64,000 bases of DNA from Pumilibacter muris. GTDB taxonomy: Bacteria > Bacillota > Clostridia > Christensenellales > Pumilibacteraceae. The notes under the pieces are model-generated. The model saw only the letters and a program-made list of their open reading frames with translations. It ran no database searches and was not told the origin of the DNA. The stretch lies in assembly GCF_943193045.1 (NCBI RefSeq), contig NZ_CALPCN010000001.1, positions 186,001 through 250,000 on the forward strand. The letters are read 5' to 3'. The first letter of the stretch is position 1, and the number at the start of each line of letters is the position of its first letter. Position numbers and translations under genes: made by a program. This document shows, in pieces, positions 1 to 7,208 of this stretch.

Positions 1-222
1 AATCGCGCTTACAATAAATCGGATTATATCCCGTGTATTGCGTGGGGAAGAAACGCTCGTTTTGTGCGCGATATAGAAGTCGGGCAACGCATATCGGTGT
101 TCGGGCGCATTCAAAGCAGAGAGTATACCAAAAAACTCTCCGAAACCGAATCGGAAGTGCGAACCGCCTACGAACTCAGCGTAGGCAGAATAGTTTGCGG
201 CGATGTTGCCGCCGAAGAATAG
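1..222 (+). CDS. SSB-like OB-fold single-stranded DNA-binding protein (3' part only)
   Basis: The reading frame is open from base 1 and stops at 220-222; the N-terminus lies outside the window. The 73 visible residues include NKSDYIPCIAWGRNARF, then EVGQRISVFGRIQSREY, and end in an ELSVGRIV strand. This is the last half of an OB fold as in the clostridial SSB-like family (PRK05813 type), where the GRIQSREY block follows the ssDNA-binding strand. The expected role is binding single-stranded DNA. A hairpin terminator follows within 30 bases, so this is the end of its transcript. Assignment rests on these motifs alone, because the first OB domain is not visible. Confidence 0.75.
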   Translation, partial: NRAYNKSDYIPCIAWGRNARFVRDIEVGQRISVFGRIQSREYTKKLSETESEVRTAYELSVGRIVCGDVAAEE

Positions 223-248
223 TTTTGTTTATAATAAATTCAATAATA

Positions 249-279
249 AAAGGACTGCCTTTTTCGGTAGTCCTTTTTA
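249..279. terminator. Bidirectional hairpin terminator
   Basis: AGGACTGCC pairs with GGTAGTCCT (one G-T pair). It is followed by TTTTT on the plus strand and flanked by an A-run that serves as the U-run for the minus strand. It lies between two convergent genes. Confidence 0.8.
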
Positions 280-286
280 AAGTTTA

Positions 287-2953
287 TTACAGTTTTGTTT
301 CGTTAAGTCGGCGGGTTCGTTTAACGTAAACCATTCGAGCTATGAGAATCGCTCCGAGTATTACCGTAAGAATGATTATAACTATTGCAATAACCACAAC
401 TTTATTCACGCCGTCGTATTTCAGGTCGTCGGTTTTAACGTAAAATTCTATTGTGCCGTCAACTTCGCCGCAATAGTAGCGCACAAGCGTAAATTCCTTA
501 GAGGAATCGAAGCTTCCAACAACTTCGACGCGAGCGCCTTTTTCAAGGTTTTGCAACGCAAATTCCGGTTTTAACACGGCGAAGGGAACAAATTCGCCTT
601 CGGCGTTTTTATCGTGCGGCGCTGTGCCGTATTTCGAAACGACCGTTGCGTTATAGCGTGGAAGCACCGCTCTGCTGTCGGGAGTTTCTCCGAAAAACGA
701 AATAAAGTCGCCCGTTATATAGCCTTCGCGTTCGCCGAGCGTTTCGTCGGTGTATTTCACGCGGTACCATTGCGCTTTATGGTTCGAATAGTTGTCGCGG
801 TAGCCGTAGGTCGAATCGGTGTATACGAACGCCAAAAGAGTGAGCGAAGTATTTCTATCGAGCGATGCGGCGGCGTTTAAATCGAGCGACGGATATTTAT
901 ATATTCCCACGCCGTCTTTATACGGATAGCACGACGATGCCGGCGGCTCGCCGTATTCGAGCGGCTTTTGTTGCTTTATGAGCGAAGTATAAACGTAACC
1001 GCGTATCGGCTTGTCGGAGATTTTTTCTACGCAATCTGCTATAACGAAATTGAACTTTTCGTCGGGATTAAAACGGGGAATTATAACTTTGTAACCGTTT
1101 GGCAAAAATACGAGACCGTTGAGTTCGGCGGGGCGGGGATACACATAGCAATCCGAAACTTCGAATATTATGCCGTCGTTCGAGTTCGAAACCTCGTCAA
1201 GTTTGTCGGGGTCAATGTTTTCTTGCTCGAAACTCGGCATTTCGTCGGATATTTGAAAACCTTCGTTCACGCCCAAATTGTTTCCGCTTAGCCCTTTCAG
1301 CGCATGCGCCGCAGTGTCGGAGAACAAAAGCGAGCCGTATTCGAGCCCGAGTTTATCGAGCTTTACCGAGTTCATCACTATTTTTTCGGCGCCTATTAAC
1401 CCCGCGTTTTCATAAACGGTTGTTTGTTTGCCGTCTTTAAACTTACGGATTTTTCCGTCCGAAAACAGCAAATAAAAGCTGTTGGAGTGGTCGGTGCAAA
1501 AGTCTTTGAGGTGTAAATCTTTTCCGAAAGAAAATTCTATATTACGGTTTCCTTCGGCGTCCAACGAATCTATTGTGTTGTCGGTGGTGGCAACGTAAAT
1601 TTTATCGTCGAGTTGAGCGATGGTAAGCGCTGTGTTTACGTTTGTGCCTATCGAAACAAATTCGTCGGAGCCCGTTTTGTCGGCGCTCGCTTTAATGCGG
1701 TAAAGCTGACGGTTGGAACATAAAACGTAAAGATTGTTGTTGGTATCGATTTTTAAATCGGTTATTAGAGATTGTCCCGGCGCTTCGGAATCGAGCTGTC
1801 TTTTCAAAAGCAGGGTGTTGCCGTCGTATACCGAAATTTTGCCTACGCTATGGGCTACATAAATATTGCCCGTGTAGTCTATTGCAACCGCTTTTGGGCG
1901 AACAACGTTCGGTATTTCATGAGTTCCGTCGTTGCGCAAAACTTGTATTCTGTTGTTGCGTTCGTCGGCAACCGCAATAAAGTCTTTGCGCGAAGCCACG
2001 CCGGAATTTGCGTTGTAAAATCCGAGTTCGTCGTGAGCGGACGCCAAAATTACCGTGCGGTTTGAAAAATCGTTTTCCGTTTTATATACGGAGTTTAAGT
2101 CGGTTATGCCGTACACGGTGTTTCCGCTAACGGCAATAGAAACGGTGTCGTATGCCGTGAGGGTGTTTTTTTCGAAAAGTCTGCCGTTTTCGTAGGAATA
2201 ACTCGTTATACCCGTTCGGGTAAGGCAAACTATTCCGCCGTCGTGCTTTCCGCACATGCTCAATATTTCTTGCGTGGCGGCAATACATTCGGCGGGAGTT
2301 CCCAAATCCGATTCGGTGGGAATAAAACAAAAAACGTCGTTTAAATGGCGGTTTGCAACCGACAAATAAATCCTCTTTCCGTCGTTCGTTATTTTAAGAG
2401 GGCGTCCCGCAACATAGTGTTCTTTGCGTTCAACCGTTTCGGCGTCTTCGTCAGGCGCGGGAACTCCGAGCGCGGATAAAGCGTATTCGTGAATCGATTC
2501 GGTTGCGGCGTGCACGGCGTAAAGTTTTCCGTCGAGCACCGTAAAGTCGGAATAATTGCCGAGAGAGCGATTTCCCGCAAAAAGTTCTCCGTTAGAAAGC
2601 ATAACGCACAAATCGCCTGCGGGCGCGAATTTTTCGGTATTGTTAAAACTTGCGCCCGAAAAGACGCCGTTTAGCGCGGTTGCGGCTCCGCTGTTGTCGA
2701 ACGCATACGCTTGTGCTCCGTCGGCAACCGTGAAGCCGTTACCGTCGGCATATATTGCGGTGGGGTAGTCGAAGTAGAAATATTTTGTGTCGGACGAATG
2801 CTTTATTACCTTTGCCGCGCCGTCGTTAGTAGGGGATTGTTCTTCGGCGCGCGAAAAGATACCTGCCGCCAAAAAGCTTGAAAGCAGAAGCGCCGCACAG
2901 AACGCGACAAAAGCTATTACAGCCTTACGCACATTATTCGATTTACTATGCAT
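287..2953 (-). CDS. Membrane-anchored extracellular beta-propeller/SH3-like protein
   Basis: 888 residues. An N-terminal hydrophobic segment (about residues 10-33) exports the chain. A single C-terminal helix (about 850-873) is followed by a short basic tail ending VKRTRRLNETKL, so nearly the whole protein should face outside. Residues about 45-560 consist of repeated short beta motifs of the NHL/YWTD kind (for example AVAIDYTGNIYVA and DLKIDTNNNLYVL), which suggests one or two beta-propellers. A region near 660-760 with GVGIYKYPSL and WYRVKYTD resembles a bacterial SH3 (SH3b) wall-binding domain. No catalytic motif was recognised. It probably binds cell wall or an extracellular ligand. The ATG follows a promoter almost directly, so its mRNA may be nearly leaderless. 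The function is unknown. Confidence 0.8.
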   Translation of the reverse strand: MHSKSNNVRKAVIAFVAFCAALLLSSFLAAGIFSRAEEQSPTNDGAAKVIKHSSDTKYFYFDYPTAIYADGNGFTVADGAQAYAFDNSGAATALNGVFSGASFNNTEKFAPAGDLCVMLSNGELFAGNRSLGNYSDFTVLDGKLYAVHAATESIHEYALSALGVPAPDEDAETVERKEHYVAGRPLKITNDGKRIYLSVANRHLNDVFCFIPTESDLGTPAECIAATQEILSMCGKHDGGIVCLTRTGITSYSYENGRLFEKNTLTAYDTVSIAVSGNTVYGITDLNSVYKTENDFSNRTVILASAHDELGFYNANSGVASRKDFIAVADERNNRIQVLRNDGTHEIPNVVRPKAVAIDYTGNIYVAHSVGKISVYDGNTLLLKRQLDSEAPGQSLITDLKIDTNNNLYVLCSNRQLYRIKASADKTGSDEFVSIGTNVNTALTIAQLDDKIYVATTDNTIDSLDAEGNRNIEFSFGKDLHLKDFCTDHSNSFYLLFSDGKIRKFKDGKQTTVYENAGLIGAEKIVMNSVKLDKLGLEYGSLLFSDTAAHALKGLSGNNLGVNEGFQISDEMPSFEQENIDPDKLDEVSNSNDGIIFEVSDCYVYPRPAELNGLVFLPNGYKVIIPRFNPDEKFNFVIADCVEKISDKPIRGYVYTSLIKQQKPLEYGEPPASSCYPYKDGVGIYKYPSLDLNAAASLDRNTSLTLLAFVYTDSTYGYRDNYSNHKAQWYRVKYTDETLGEREGYITGDFISFFGETPDSRAVLPRYNATVVSKYGTAPHDKNAEGEFVPFAVLKPEFALQNLEKGARVEVVGSFDSSKEFTLVRYYCGEVDGTIEFYVKTDDLKYDGVNKVVVIAIVIIILTVILGAILIARMVYVKRTRRLNETKL

Positions 2954-2962
2954 AACTATTAT

Positions 2963-2991
2963 ATTATATCACAATCCGACAAAAAAGCAAA
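2963..2991 (-). promoter_or_regulatory. Promoter of the beta-propeller gene
   Basis: On the minus strand there is TTTGCT, a 17-base spacer and TATAAT, with a TG extended -10. The predicted start point is only about 3 bases before the ATG, and no Shine-Dalgarno sequence fits between them. Confidence 0.6.
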
Positions 2992-3131
2992 TATTTTCGC
3001 CTTATTTCGCGCGCGTTTTAACGTTAAACAAAACTTGTTAGGTGTGAAAATTGTGTCGAAAACGTTATCTATTGTAAAATTTGCACGAAAGCTGTTAGTA
3101 ATTTTTAGTTAATTTATTTTAAAAAAGGGTC

Positions 3132-3160
3132 TATACAACGGCTAAAATCTGTGTTATACT
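3132..3160 (+). promoter_or_regulatory. Promoter of the ppx-maf-mreB unit
   Basis: TATACA, a 17-base spacer and TATACT, with an extended TG one base before the -10. It lies about 85 bases before the ppx start. Confidence 0.55.
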
Positions 3161-3244
3161 TTTATAAGGTTAAATAATACGGCAAAATTTAAAGCATTAT
3201 AAAAAAATTCCGTCTTAAATATAAGCGACAAGAGAGGTTAAAAA

Positions 3245-4759
3245 GTGGAAAGAATAGCGGTTATTGATTTGGGCAGTAATTCGGCTCGCCTTGTGATTGC
3301 AAACATATTGCCCAACGGGCATTTTGTTGTGTTCGACGAATTGAAAGAATCCGTCAGGCTCGGTCAGGATATGGAGCGCGACGGATTTTTAAAGCCTTCG
3401 CGCGTAGCTCAGGCTGTTAAAACGCTGAAAATGTTCCGCAAACTGTGCGACAGTTATTGTGTGGACAAGGTATATGCCATAGCCACCAACGCGGTGCGTC
3501 GCGCGAAAAATCAAAAGAGCTTTTTGGAAGAAATAAATTCGGTATGCGGTTTTAAATTCAAAGTTCTCAACGAAGAGGAAGAGGCGCTACATATTTATCA
3601 CGGGGTTATAAACTCGCTCGACGTGCCCAAAGCGGTAATCGTGGATATTAGCGGCAGCAGCACTCAAATAATACACTACAACCGCCGCAACGTTCTGAAC
3701 CGCGAGAATTTGCCGTTCGGCACTATTACGCTAAGCGATTTGTTTAACGACCCCAATCTTTCGCCGCAACAGCAGTCGAAAATGATTGAAACTTATGTTT
3801 ACGACCAGTTTTCTCAAATTGCGTGGCTTAAAGAGCTTGACCCCGACGTTCAGTTCGTGGGTGTTGGCGGTTCGTTCCGTAATCTTGCGAAGATTTGCAA
3901 ACGAATGAAACGCTACCCGTTGGATATGGTGCACAACTATAATATAAGCGTTAGCGATTTCAATTCGATTTACGATACCGTTAAAGTTCTCGACGCGGAC
4001 AAGCGTACAAAAATAAAAGGTTTGAGCGTTGAGCGCGCGGATATATTCAGCTCCGCTCTCGCTTGTATTAAAGGCTTTTTCGATTATACTGGATTTAGTA
4101 ACCTTGTTGTGTCGGGTTCGGGAATACGCGAAGGAATAATGTTTAACCACGCGGTGCCCACAACTATGGAAAAACCTATTTCGGATGTTTTGGGGCACTC
4201 TGTGTATACCATGATGCACTATTTCGACGTAAATATTCCTCATGCGGAGCACGTTTGCAATTTGTCTATTCAACTTTATAAGCAGCTCAGAGTGCTTCAT
4301 AAGTTGCCCCGTCAGTATGTTAAGGTATTGCGTGTTGCGGCACTGTTGCACGACGCGGGTATGCGTATTAAGTATTACGACCATCCGAAACATTCTTTCT
4401 ATTTTATTTTAAACAGCAATCTATACGGTATATCTCATCGCGATTTGGTGCTTGCGGCGTTTGTCGCTTACGGGCACCGTATGGAAGAGTTTCCTCTTGC
4501 GGAATGGAACAAATACAAAGATTTATTACGCGAAGAAGATTTGGTTGCGGTTATGAAGCTTAGCGTTATACTCCGCATAGCGGAAAGCCTCGACAGACCT
4601 ATGTCGGGCGCTGTGAAAATGCTTAACTGCGACGTTTTGGGCGACAGCGTTATTATGAAAACCGAAGTTGAGGGCGATTGTTCGCTTGAAATAAAAGACG
4701 CGCTTACGGCAGGCGCCGAATTTGCCCGCGCATATAGAAAAAATCTTGAAATTCTATAA
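3245..4759 (+). CDS. ppx: Ppx/GppA-type exopolyphosphatase with C-terminal HD domain
   Basis: 504 residues, the normal length for a two-part Ppx/GppA protein. The first actin-like phosphate motif IDLGSNSARLVI is at residues 7-18 and the second, VDISGSSTQIIHY, is near 131-143. The C-terminal half carries an HD-type domain with ALLHDAGMRIKYYDH and a late histidine cluster. Family members hydrolyse inorganic polyphosphate or the gamma phosphate of pppGpp; which substrate is used here cannot be read from sequence. The GTG start is chosen because GAGAGG sits eight bases upstream and the motif starts at the usual distance. It overlaps maf, so the two are probably translated from one mRNA. Confidence 0.88.
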   Translation: MERIAVIDLGSNSARLVIANILPNGHFVVFDELKESVRLGQDMERDGFLKPSRVAQAVKTLKMFRKLCDSYCVDKVYAIATNAVRRAKNQKSFLEEINSVCGFKFKVLNEEEEALHIYHGVINSLDVPKAVIVDISGSSTQIIHYNRRNVLNRENLPFGTITLSDLFNDPNLSPQQQSKMIETYVYDQFSQIAWLKELDPDVQFVGVGGSFRNLAKICKRMKRYPLDMVHNYNISVSDFNSIYDTVKVLDADKRTKIKGLSVERADIFSSALACIKGFFDYTGFSNLVVSGSGIREGIMFNHAVPTTMEKPISDVLGHSVYTMMHYFDVNIPHAEHVCNLSIQLYKQLRVLHKLPRQYVKVLRVAALLHDAGMRIKYYDHPKHSFYFILNSNLYGISHRDLVLAAFVAYGHRMEEFPLAEWNKYKDLLREEDLVAVMKLSVILRIAESLDRPMSGAVKMLNCDVLGDSVIMKTEVEGDCSLEIKDALTAGAEFARAYRKNLEIL

Positions 4760-5321
4760 TGTAATACTTGCTTCCGCGTCTCCACGCAGAGCGGAGTTGA
4801 TTAAAAAAATACCGTGGCTTCACGCTACGGTTTTTCCCTCTGCTGCAGAGGAAGAGCCTTTTTGCGGCGGCAGCGTTGCCGATTATGTTCAAACGCTTGC
4901 CAAACGTAAAGCTCTTTGGGTGCTTGAACGCGTGGACGGAACCGTTGTGGGCGCCGACACCGTTGTTAGCATAGACGGCGAAGTGCTCGGAAAGCCGCGT
5001 TCGCCGCAAGACGCCGAAAATATGTTCCGTAAGCTGTGCGGACGTACTCACGAGGTAATAACAGGGTATTGCGTTGCAAATCACGCGAAAAATGTCGTAA
5101 ATTTTGAAAAAACTTACGTTACTTTTGGTGCATTTATCGACAAAATAGTGTATAATTATATCGATTCGGGCGCGCCTTTCGATAAAGCGGGCGGTTACGG
5201 ATTGCAGGATTCCGAGCTTTTTCCGCTTATAGAGAGGGTGGAAGGCGACGCCGACAACGTGGTTGGATTACCTGTTGCGGCTTTGGAAAAAACGTTTAAG
5301 GAGTTTATCGAATGGCTGTAA
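4746..5321 (+). CDS. maf: Maf-family nucleotide pyrophosphatase
   Basis: About 191 residues from TTG 4746. The signature ILASASPRRAELI opens the protein, and GADTVVSIDGEVLGKPRSPQDA and GAPFDKAGGYGLQD follow as in Maf/YhdE proteins. These hydrolyse non-canonical or canonical nucleoside triphosphates and are linked to septum formation. No ATG precedes the signature. TTG 4746 gives the family's usual short leader; TTG 4722 would add eight residues. The start overlaps the end of ppx and the stop overlaps mreB, so the three genes form an operon. The maf-mreB order matches Bacillus and many clostridia. Confidence 0.88.
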   Translation: MKFYNVILASASPRRAELIKKIPWLHATVFPSAAEEEPFCGGSVADYVQTLAKRKALWVLERVDGTVVGADTVVSIDGEVLGKPRSPQDAENMFRKLCGRTHEVITGYCVANHAKNVVNFEKTYVTFGAFIDKIVYNYIDSGAPFDKAGGYGLQDSELFPLIERVEGDADNVVGLPVAALEKTFKEFIEWL

Positions 5322-6325
5322 TGGAAATAGCTGTCGAAATCGGAACGGGCTATACTTCGCTGTATGTGCCCGGCAACGGTATCGTGTTGCGCGAGCCTAC
5401 GGTAATTGCCTTTATAGGCGACCCGCGCGGCAAACGAGTGCGCGCGGTCGGGTTACAAGCCGAAAAGATGCTCGGCAAAACGCCCGAACGGACAACCATT
5501 ATAGAACCCGTAACCGACGGCGTTATAACCGACGCGCAGGCTTGCGGACTGTTGCTTAAAGAGTTTGTTAAAAAGATTTTGCCGCAAAACTATATTTTCT
5601 TTCCCAAAATCAAAGCCATACTCGGAATACCTACGGGACTCGGAATAGAGGAGCGCTCGCTATACGAAGACGTGTGCATGGCGGCGGGAATAAGCGAAGT
5701 TACAATGGTAGACAACATATTGCTTGCCGGCATAGGTCTTGATATTCCCGTAAGAACTGCGGGCGCGGGCGTTATTGTGAATATAGGCGCGGGCGCTACC
5801 GAAATTGCGGCTGTGAGTTTGGCGGGAGTCGTTTCAGGTTGCGGCGTTACTATCGGCGGCAAGATGATGGATAAAGCCATAATCGATTTTGTTGCGGGAA
5901 AATACGATTTGAAAATAGGGCTTAACACCGCGCGAAAACTCAAAAACGAAATAGGAAGTTTGTACGACAACGACACTTCGGAATTGCTTGTGTCGGGCAG
6001 AAACGTTAAAACAAAAAACACAGGAAGCGCTTACGTTACCGCGTCGAATATTTGCGGGGTGGTAAAGCCGTATTATTTGAGAATTGCCGATGCGGTGGAA
6101 AGCATTATAAATATGTGTCCGCCCGAAATAGTGGGTGAAATAAACAAAAAGGGAATATACGTTGTTGGCGGCGGTAGCAAAATACTCGGCATAGAAAAAG
6201 TGTTTTCCGAGCGTCTCGGCGTAAACGTTTGCACGGTTGAAGAGCCGTCATACTGCGCGATTTTGGGCGCGGGTAAATTGCTTGGCGACAAACAACTTCT
6301 CAAAGAAATTTTGATACAAAAATAG
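5312..6325 (+). CDS. mreB: Divergent MreB/Mbl-type actin-like protein
   Basis: 337 residues with the full MreB fold order and length, and an AAGGAG site eight bases before the ATG. Family landmarks are KGIVL-like GNGIVLREPTVIAF, IGGKMMDKAIIDF, ARKLKNEIGSLY and VVGGGSKI. MreB filaments position cell-wall synthesis on the inner face of the membrane. Several nucleotide-handling residues differ from the family. The phosphate-1 motif reads EIGTGYT (Glu9 for Asp), phosphate-2 reads NIGAGAT (Asn157 for Asp), and the EEP block that holds the catalytic Glu is VDNILLAGIG (Asp134, Asn135). It may bind ATP but hydrolyse it poorly. mreC and mreD do not follow, unlike the usual order. Confidence 0.85.
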   Translation: MAVMEIAVEIGTGYTSLYVPGNGIVLREPTVIAFIGDPRGKRVRAVGLQAEKMLGKTPERTTIIEPVTDGVITDAQACGLLLKEFVKKILPQNYIFFPKIKAILGIPTGLGIEERSLYEDVCMAAGISEVTMVDNILLAGIGLDIPVRTAGAGVIVNIGAGATEIAAVSLAGVVSGCGVTIGGKMMDKAIIDFVAGKYDLKIGLNTARKLKNEIGSLYDNDTSELLVSGRNVKTKNTGSAYVTASNICGVVKPYYLRIADAVESIINMCPPEIVGEINKKGIYVVGGGSKILGIEKVFSERLGVNVCTVEEPSYCAILGAGKLLGDKQLLKEILIQK

Positions 6326-6345
6326 TCGGGAAAAGGTTTTCTTTT

Positions 6346-6660
6346 TTAGGATTGAGCGCATTTTTGGGTTTCGTCGCCGTTTTGTTGCGGCGTTTGCGAA
6401 ACTACGTCGAGCCCCATTAAAAAGCCGAATCGAAAACCTTCCAAATAGTTGTTTTCCACCGCCTCCGCATGGAGAGCTTCAAGCGAAGCGGTGGTTTTTT
6501 TGTGCAATTCGAGTAGGTCGGGAGGCAGCGCTTTTCGAAATTTTTCATCGTTCAGAACATACGTTTTAAGCCGTTCGCGGTAGGCTTCGCTAAACGGCGT
6601 AAGCTCGTAGTTTCCTCTTTCTCCGTAATACATTTGCATAATTGCCGATTTTATTGTCAT
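6346..6660 (-). CDS. DUF6809-like small protein
   Basis: 104 residues from the ATG whose complement is 6658-6660. AAAGGAG lies 11 bases upstream. The longer reading frame that extends to 6912 runs through the promoter and operator, so it is rejected. The N-terminus IMQMYYGERGNYEL and the C-terminal block NNYLEGFRFGFLMGLDV match a family of small clostridial proteins of unknown role (DUF6809, from memory). It is probably a soluble helical protein. It is transcribed away from an XRE regulator, and its promoter carries two copies of a palindrome, so it is very likely controlled by that or a similar repressor. Its function is unknown. Confidence 0.75.
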   Translation of the reverse strand: MTIKSAIMQMYYGERGNYELTPFSEAYRERLKTYVLNDEKFRKALPPDLLELHKKTTASLEALHAEAVENNYLEGFRFGFLMGLDVVSQTPQQNGDETQKCAQS

Positions 6661-6703
6661 AAACTGTGGTTCTCCTTTGCTTGCAATTTGTAACTGTGAT
6701 TTT

Positions 6704-6732
6704 ATTATACTACCCAAAATGGGTATTGTCAA
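6704..6732 (-). promoter_or_regulatory. Consensus sigma-A promoter of the DUF6809-like gene
   Basis: On the minus strand the -35 is TTGACA (6727-6732), the spacer is exactly 17 bases and the -10 is TATAAT (6704-6709), perfect at both hexamers. A promoter this strong needs repression to be regulated. Confidence 0.9.
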
Positions 6733-6745
6733 CCCGTTTTGGGTA
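6711..6745. promoter_or_regulatory. Double operator: two ACCC-N5-GGGT palindromes
   Basis: The first copy, TACCCAAAATGGGTA (6711-6725), fills the spacer between -10 and -35. The second, AACCCGTTTTGGGTA (6731-6745), abuts and overlaps the -35. Their centres are 20 bp apart, two turns of the helix, so two dimers would sit on the same face and block RNA polymerase. Confidence 0.85.
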
Positions 6746-6805
6746 GTTTTTTGAAAAAAATTAAAAATTTTGTGCGATGGAAATTGTGCGGAGAGTAAAA
6801 TCCCA

Positions 6806-6835
6806 TTGACACGCGCGCCGTTTGCGGAGTATAAT
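6806..6835 (+). promoter_or_regulatory. Promoter of the XRE regulator (leaderless transcript)
   Basis: TTGACA (6806-6811), an 18-base spacer and TATAAT (6830-6835). Only six bases separate the -10 from the ATG at 6842, so transcription should start at or next to the start codon. Confidence 0.85.
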
Positions 6836-6841
6836 AATCGT

Positions 6842-7123
6842 ATGAAAGACTTTAATTCGACATTAAGGGAAATTCGCATAATGCGCGGATATACGCAAAA
6901 AGACATGAGCAAAGTTTTGGAAGTGTCTCAAAATTGCTATGCGTCGTGGGAGCAGGGAAGAACCGAACCCGATATAGGCAAGATAAAGCGTTTGTGCGAA
7001 ATTTTCGACGTGAGTTCTGACGAACTTTTGGGAATTAACGATATTCCGGAAGAGAGTTTGGGCGCCGCGCCGAACGAGCGCATGTTCGCTGTTGCGGAAA
7101 GCAAACGTAAACGTAAATTTTAA
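6842..7123 (+). CDS. XRE-family helix-turn-helix regulator
   Basis: 93 residues. The HTH_3 domain covers about residues 5-60: LREIRIMRGYTQKDMSKVLEVSQ, then NCYASWEQGRTEPDIGKIKRLCEIFDVSSDELLG. A short basic tail ends KRKRKF. The start is ATG 6842, because an upstream in-frame extension would run through a consensus promoter and because the HTH begins at the normal distance. There is no room for a ribosome site, so the mRNA is probably leaderless. It is divergent from the DUF6809-like gene, whose promoter holds paired palindromes; this protein is the natural candidate to bind them. No operator copy overlaps its own promoter, so autoregulation is not evident. Confidence 0.88.
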   Translation: MKDFNSTLREIRIMRGYTQKDMSKVLEVSQNCYASWEQGRTEPDIGKIKRLCEIFDVSSDELLGINDIPEESLGAAPNERMFAVAESKRKRKF

Positions 7124-7125
7124 AA

Positions 7126-7155
7126 CGCATTAGCCCGCTAATGCGATTTGTTTTT
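7126..7155 (+). terminator. Hairpin terminator after the XRE gene
   Basis: CGCATTAG and CTAATGCG form a perfect 8-bp stem with a CCCG loop, followed by ATTTGTTTTT. Confidence 0.8.
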
Positions 7156-7208
7156 ATGCGAAACGCGCAAAATATTTAATACATACTAAAAATACGAGAG
7201 GCTTAAAA

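Noticed and set aside
6770-6841. 24-codon upstream extension of the XRE regulator
   Set aside because: It overlaps a consensus promoter; the HTH domain starts normally from 6842.
6661-6912. N-terminal extension of the DUF6809-like gene
   Set aside because: It would cross the promoter, both operators and the divergent XRE gene.
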